Origin: Brachybacterium sp. FME24
GTDB taxonomy: Bacteria; Actinomycetota; Actinomycetes; Actinomycetales; Dermabacteraceae
DNA: 49,947 nt
NCBI RefSeq assembly: GCF_014897705.1
Contig: NZ_JABUXV010000027.1
Span: 1 to 49,947 of the forward strand
Reading direction: 5' to 3'
In this document: piece after piece, positions 46,130 through 49,947 of the stretch
Layout of the letters: each line of letters starts with the position of its first letter
How positions within the stretch are numbered: the stretch's first letter is position 1
Notes under the pieces: model-generated
What the model saw: only the letters and a program-made list of their open reading frames with translations
The model's database searches: none
Told to the model about the DNA's origin: nothing
Translations under genes and position numbers: made by a program

Positions 46130-46199
46130 TGTTCATGCCGCGACTGTTCGGCCCTACCCACCGCGAACGTTCGGGACGGGCGCAGTGTGTGCGTGTGTG

Positions 46200-46466
46200 T
46201 CAGTGGTCGGCGCGGTGTGTGTTGGCCGGTTTGTCGGACAGCACCTCGCCGCCCAGGGATGCGCCACCGGTCACGGGGATGGAGCCGAGTGACGTAGCCA
46301 CAGACACGACGACCGCGAGACCGACAACGGACGCGGCCTGTACGGGGTCGACTTCGAGGATGCCGGTCACGTCGGCGGCGAGGAATGCGACAACGGTCTG
46401 CCCCGCAGTCTTGACCGCTCGTTCACCGGCTGCGATGTAGAACTTGGAGGTAGCGAGAACGCTCAT
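46200..46466 (-). CDS. Phage holin
   Basis: An 88-residue protein with two hydrophobic segments (about 20-40 with GQTVVAFLAADVTGIL and 43-65 with ASVVGLAVVVSVATSLGS), resembling r1t-type holins. Holins open the membrane at lysis. AAGGA precedes the ATG 46466, which overlaps the upstream gene's stop by one base. Position in the lysis cassette supports the call. Confidence 0.8.
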   Translation of the reverse strand: MSVLATSKFYIAAGERAVKTAGQTVVAFLAADVTGILEVDPVQAASVVGLAVVVSVATSLGSIPVTGGASLGGEVLSDKPANTHRADH

Positions 46467-46825
46467 TACTTGTCCTTCCGGAGCATCGGCAGACGCTCAT
46501 GTATGTATTCGAGGATGTCGTCCACGGTGCCCTGGGGCTTCTGCCGTAGACGGTCCGTGACACCGATCAGAGTCCACCTATAGAGGCGGTTCTCCTCGGC
46601 CAGGTCATCGAGGCGCTTCGTGTCCTCAGACCGTGCAGCCTTCAACTCGGCGATGGAGTCCTTGTGCTCGGCAAGGATCACTTTCATCTGCTCGAACGCT
46701 GTCTGGTCGCGTTCAACGTCCGTGTCACGCACGCCCTTGCGATGCGAAATAATGCCCTGGATGATCGCGGCGACCGTGCCGCCACCAAACACGGCGACTA
46801 GGAGTGTGACTACGGCGTCGCTCAC
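46466..46825 (-). CDS. Small phage membrane protein with coiled coil
   Basis: A 119-residue protein: one membrane helix (residues about 4-25, AVVTLLVAVFGGGTVAAIIQG) then a charged helix rich in Glu/Lys (35-85) likely to form a coiled coil. It resembles DUF2746-like actinophage proteins, but that is from memory. GTG 46825 was chosen because GAAGGAGG lies 7 bases upstream; the longer frame above it is Arg/Pro-rich and overlaps the previous gene. Probably part of the lysis cassette, such as an accessory holin or spanin-like protein. Confidence 0.7.
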   Translation of the reverse strand: MSDAVVTLLVAVFGGGTVAAIIQGIISHRKGVRDTDVERDQTAFEQMKVILAEHKDSIAELKAARSEDTKRLDDLAEENRLYRWTLIGVTDRLRQKPQGTVDDILEYIHERLPMLRKDK

Positions 46826-47250
46826 TCGGGGGCCTCCTTCATCGCGGCGAGGCGTCGGCCTTCGCGGTCGATGTGCAGGAGTGTCCGCACGCGGGCGAAG
46901 ATGAGGCATCCGAGTAGCACGAGCAGGCATGCACGGGGGCCACTGCCGGGGGAGTCTGTGAGGGTCTGAACCCAGGACAGGTACCCGTAGATGACGACTC
47001 CGCCGAGTGCGAGGATCAGGCCGGGTAGTTCGACCTTGTACTTGCGGAGCGCGTGACCGAGGGCTGCGAGTGCGCTGCCGAGCGAGAGGAACACACCCCA
47101 CGCGGTAGTGAGCATCAGTCCGAGGCCTTCGTATGACTTGGGCGGGTCGATGAGAACCCATGCGCCTGCCGTGACTCCTGCGAGCCATCCGAGGACCATT
47201 GCTGCTCGGTAGGCTTGCAGGGCGGGGACGGGGTAGGGGGAGCTGAGCAT
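46822..47250 (-). CDS. Phage membrane protein, four helices
   Basis: A 142-residue protein with four hydrophobic segments (about 16-34, 43-65, 74-92 and 106-121). I do not recognise the family. It lies between the endolysin and the small coiled-coil protein, overlapping the latter by 4 bases, and could be an additional holin or superinfection-exclusion protein. Confidence 0.7.
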   Translation of the reverse strand: MLSSPYPVPALQAYRAAMVLGWLAGVTAGAWVLIDPPKSYEGLGLMLTTAWGVFLSLGSALAALGHALRKYKVELPGLILALGGVVIYGYLSWVQTLTDSPGSGPRACLLVLLGCLIFARVRTLLHIDREGRRLAAMKEAPE

Positions 47251-47254
47251 GCTG

Positions 47255-48796
47255 TTACCTCGCCCCGTGCTGGTTGAGCTTGTTCTGCAACGCCTTCGTG
47301 GTGCCTTCGTAGACCACGCCGTCCTGTGCCACGCCGATCCATCGCTGTAGCCGCTTGATGGTCTTCGAACCCTTGGAGTTGCGGCCCGTGTACTCCCAGC
47401 CGTTCGGGGAGATCCCGTTGCCGAGCTCGTCAGGCTTGTAGGACTGGTGCTCGATCAGACCGTCCACGACGGGGTGGCCGAGGTATTCCTGTAGCGACCG
47501 CCACGCGTTCGGCCCCATGCGACCATCAATGGCCAGCTTGCGCGCCTTGACACGCGAGTTCAGGAACCGCTGCAACGCCTTCGTAGTCGTCGTACCCCAG
47601 CGGCCATCCTCCGCGAGGCCCTTATGCTTCGACGGTGTGACGATGGGGCGTCCAAGGTTGACGGTGCCGCCCTTAGCCATGGCCACAATCTCGGGCAGGT
47701 AGGGGAGGTAGTCGCCGGGGCATTCGGTGCTTGTCCAGTGCGAGTGCGGGTAGACGGGGAGTTCGCCGTTGCGGGCGAAGATGTCCGCGAGCAGTGCCGC
47801 AATCGTCGGCAGGGTTTCGAGCACCTTGTTCGGGTCGCACTCAATGACGATGCCTTCAAGGTTCGCGGTCCGGTTGCCGTTGCCCCATGCGCCACGGTTC
47901 TCGGGCAGGATGCGGGCGACCTTGTTACCGGACACGACGTAATGCGCGGACACTTGCCGCGCGTTGTCAATCAAGTAGTCACGGATGCCCTCGTACGACT
48001 GGCCGGACGGTCGGCCCCACCAATGGATGGTCGCATGCTTGATCGAGTGGCCCTTGCGATCGTCGTAAGCGTTGACAGCGGGACCGGCTTCCTCGAAAGT
48101 ATAGTCCGATGCCGCAACGACGGGCTTGGATACTTTATCGGGGACGTGCACCACTACCGGTGCGTCACCTTTTCCCAGGCCCATCGCCCGCTTAGTGGTC
48201 GATCCGACCTTGCCGTCAGCAGTGAGACCGTTCTTCTTCTGCCACGCCTTGATCTTGGCCGCGGTGCCGGTGCCGATCTTCCCGTCAACCTCAGCGCCAA
48301 CAACCTTCTGAACCGCGCCATGATCCAGGACACCCTCAGACTTCATGCCATCGCTGGACGAGATATACCGGAAGTGCCAGGACTCACCGACGCGACGGCC
48401 TTCATCCCACGACCACCCATACAGGCCGCCGTTAGACTTGATCCAGTTCTGGATAGCTGCCGGGTGAATATCGACAGCCATGCCGTCCTGGTGATTGCTC
48501 CCCAGATCAGGCGAGGCGACCGACACACCACCCGGCTTGCGTGCCCAGATCGAACCCGCATAGCCACGGTCAGTAGACAGCTTCCTGCCGCGAGACACCT
48601 TCGTATAGTTCGCCTTGAAGATCGCCACCTGATCCGCATGCGTACGAAGCGCAGACCAGATCGAGAAGTTCACCCCCGTATCAGCCACCGCGCGATTCAA
48701 CATCCGCTGCAACGACTCGAAAGCATCCTTACGCAGACGCTCCGTCTCGCGTTTATTGCTCCACGCCACGGGCATGGAAACCATAGGGACAGCCAT
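47255..48796 (-). CDS. Phage endolysin: M15 peptidase, amidase and peptidoglycan-binding domains
   Basis: A 513-residue lysin. Residues about 20-150 form a VanY/M15 peptidase (H102 in NHQDGMAVDI, D109, H141 in WHFRY). A PGB_1-type binding repeat (150-205, DGKIGTGTAAKIKAWQ) follows. Residues about 245-375 are an N-acetylmuramoyl-L-alanine amidase (H258 in ATIHWWG; H351, H353 and C359 in HSHWTSTECPGD), and further binding repeats (385-510, DGRWGTTTTKALQRF and DGRMGPNAWRSLQ) end the protein. Two different catalytic activities cut the wall. ATG 48796 has GGAGG upstream; the longer frame lacks one. Confidence 0.9.
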   Translation of the reverse strand: MAVPMVSMPVAWSNKRETERLRKDAFESLQRMLNRAVADTGVNFSIWSALRTHADQVAIFKANYTKVSRGRKLSTDRGYAGSIWARKPGGVSVASPDLGSNHQDGMAVDIHPAAIQNWIKSNGGLYGWSWDEGRRVGESWHFRYISSSDGMKSEGVLDHGAVQKVVGAEVDGKIGTGTAAKIKAWQKKNGLTADGKVGSTTKRAMGLGKGDAPVVVHVPDKVSKPVVAASDYTFEEAGPAVNAYDDRKGHSIKHATIHWWGRPSGQSYEGIRDYLIDNARQVSAHYVVSGNKVARILPENRGAWGNGNRTANLEGIVIECDPNKVLETLPTIAALLADIFARNGELPVYPHSHWTSTECPGDYLPYLPEIVAMAKGGTVNLGRPIVTPSKHKGLAEDGRWGTTTTKALQRFLNSRVKARKLAIDGRMGPNAWRSLQEYLGHPVVDGLIEHQSYKPDELGNGISPNGWEYTGRNSKGSKTIKRLQRWIGVAQDGVVYEGTTKALQNKLNQHGAR

Positions 48797-48830
48797 AACG
48801 GCCTCCAATCCTCCCGCGCGTGCGGGCATG

Positions 48831-48861
48831 AAAAAGGGGCACCGCGCAATGCGATGCCCCT
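48831..48861 (-). terminator. Rho-independent terminator after phage tail gene
   Basis: AGGGGCA (48835-48841) and TGCCCCT (48855-48861) with inner CGC/GCG pairs; on the minus strand the hairpin is followed by five Ts (48835-48831). It ends the tail-protein transcript and sits before the endolysin start. Confidence 0.9.
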
Positions 48862-48875
48862 AACGTTCGTGCTTG

Positions 48876-49808
48876 TCAGGCTTCGAGGGCCGCGACCCGC
48901 GCAGCGATAGCGTCCAGTTGTGCAGTGGTAGCGAACGTGGTCCCGAGCGGGAAGCCGTTGACGCCGTACCAGGTTTGCCAGCCGGACTGGTAGAGAGTTC
49001 GCTTGGCCATCGCGTTCGACTGCCAGGGAGTGAACGTGTGGATCACGTATCCGTTGGCCTTGTTCCACGTCTTGACTTCGAGGACACCCGCAGCGTTGTC
49101 GTGCGGGTACCCCTGGGCCTTCGTGGCCCGGGAAGAGAAGATCTGGGTGTAGAAACCAGGGGTCGTGATCGTGTCGAGATGGGCGGTTCCGAGGTCGATC
49201 GGGTCGTCCCACGTGCCCTTTGCTGCGACAGCGGTCGAATCAGCGACTGCGAGCTGGTACGGGGACAGGACCACAAGATCGCCCGCGTTCTGCAGGGTCA
49301 CCAGGTAGTCCAGGACCTCAGTCAGTCCAGCCGTGGTGAGCATGCCCGACAGGTCAATCTGGGAAGGGTGCATCATCAACTGCAGGCCCTTACCCGCAGC
49401 GACGGCCTCATCGATCTTGGCCTTGATCGTCGCGGGCGTCAGGGAGTCCATCTGGTAGCGAGCCAGGCCAGCACGCGGCACACCGTCAAGTGGGTGCAGC
49501 TGCGTACCGATCAGTGACCCCGACGCCACCGCGTGATGCGCGAGGATCAGGCGGCCCGCGTACGTGTTCCAGCCCTCGGGCCGCTTGCCCCCGTCGTAGC
49601 CGCCATACGTACCGGACGAGACGCCGGGCGGGTTCCAGCCCCACACGTTGCCAGCCGCCGCAGGTAGTTCAGCTTCGATCTGCGCGAGGCCTTCAACGAT
49701 CTGCGTGTAGAGCGCGGCGTCAGTGTCGGCGGGTGCGTGCGTCGCGGAATGGTTCCAAATCTCCACGTCACCAGCCGCCACCCACGAGTTCAGCTCGGAG
49801 GCCGTCAC
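48876..49808 (-). CDS. Phage tail-associated protein: deacetylase-like and pyocin-knob-like (possibly truncated)
   Basis: Residues 1-190 (from GTG 49808) look like the C-terminal two thirds of a polysaccharide-deacetylase (NodB-like) domain, including TASELNSWVAAGDVEIWNHS (metal-type His) and LQLMMHPSQI. Residues about 200-290 resemble a pyocin-knob-like receptor-binding domain (GTWDDPIDLG, then GFYTQIFSS, GYVIHTFTPW and YQSGWQTWYGV). It is probably a tail fibre or side-tail enzyme that recognises host glycans. The frame stays open and family-like up to codon 49919 (RNETQGASILPL), then meets TAA at 49922-49920. No start codon occurs between 49919 and 49808, so the gene appears broken or uses an unusual start. 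Confidence 0.7.
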   Translation of the reverse strand: MTASELNSWVAAGDVEIWNHSATHAPADTDAALYTQIVEGLAQIEAELPAAAGNVWGWNPPGVSSGTYGGYDGGKRPEGWNTYAGRLILAHHAVASGSLIGTQLHPLDGVPRAGLARYQMDSLTPATIKAKIDEAVAAGKGLQLMMHPSQIDLSGMLTTAGLTEVLDYLVTLQNAGDLVVLSPYQLAVADSTAVAAKGTWDDPIDLGTAHLDTITTPGFYTQIFSSRATKAQGYPHDNAAGVLEVKTWNKANGYVIHTFTPWQSNAMAKRTLYQSGWQTWYGVNGFPLGTTFATTAQLDAIAARVAALEA

Positions 49809-49947
49809 GCCCGTGTTCTCGGGGTAATGCCAGTTGCCGGGGTTGTACGCCTGCGCAACCTTGAACCCGCGCGCCGTAGTCAGAGGCAGAATTGAAGCGC
49901 CCTGGGTTTCGTTCCGTGGTTAGACGGTCGCGGGCGCGGTCGTCGTG

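Larger units (their letters stand above)
46009..49947. mobile_element. Prophage, lysis and tail end (partial)
   Basis: From just after tRNA-Val to the window edge, all genes are phage-like and on the minus strand: tail-associated protein, endolysin, membrane proteins and holin. Intergenic distances are short with overlaps. The lysis end faces the tRNA, so integration at the tRNA 3' end is likely and the integrase should lie at the far end, outside the window. Confidence 0.9.

Noticed and set aside
46185..46201. GT-rich run as a functional repeat
   Set aside because: Only a few GTGTGTG units with interruptions; too short to mean anything.

Overview
This is a high-GC actinobacterial chromosome segment. 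The gene repertoire and order (single-chain glyS with dusB-dgt-dnaG downstream, fabD-fabH-acpP-fabF next to a homodimeric-type aceE, DUF3145 and DUF3052 proteins) fit Micrococcales, and my best guess is Dermabacteraceae such as Brachybacterium. The family and genus assignment is inference from gene content, not a database result.

Layout. 0-10 kb: leuA behind a leucine-rich leader peptide, an EamA exporter divergent from a LysR regulator, a membrane-anchored M28 peptidase, tam (trans-aconitate methyltransferase) behind a MarR-type palindrome, an EcsC-like protein, recO and uppS. 10-14 kb: a zinc operon on the minus strand (znuA-znuC-znuB-zur plus a DedA-like gene), with a Zur-like box lying on what looks like a leaderless promoter. 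14-24 kb: housekeeping genes glyS, dusB, dgt and dnaG. Among them sits a two-gene clpP operon whose second subunit has lost the catalytic Ser and Asp, facing a ClgR/PopR-like regulator that ends in Ala-Ala.

24-34 kb is accessory: a two-component system, a secreted GH76 alpha-mannanase, an MFS exporter and a TetR gene sharing a two-copy operator, a second TetR divergent from an unknown membrane protein across two 19-bp direct repeats, an Imm5-like immunity protein, and the fossil of a phage-type tyrosine integrase broken by several frameshifts and stops beside a tRNA(CAU). This segment looks like an old integration site.

34-46 kb: a GH5-like hydrolase divergent from its probable LacI repressor, tRNA-Asn, an OsmC protein with peptide deformylase, DUF3145, the fatty-acid initiation/elongation operon fabD-fabH-acpP-fabF, aceE (pyruvate dehydrogenase E1, a source of the acetyl-CoA used by FabH), and DUF3052. 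A degenerate tandem repeat and a long inverted repeat occupy the gap between DUF3145 and fabF.

46 kb to the end: tRNA-Val(UAC) followed directly by the lysis end of a prophage, read on the minus strand (tail-associated deacetylase/knob protein, two-enzyme endolysin, membrane proteins, holin). The prophage continues beyond the window, and its integrase is not in view.

No wholly new multi-gene defence or biosynthetic system is evident. The most unusual items are the pseudo-catalytic ClpP pair with its PopR-like regulator, the TetR-controlled unknown membrane gene, the integrase fossil, and several well-formed regulatory sites.
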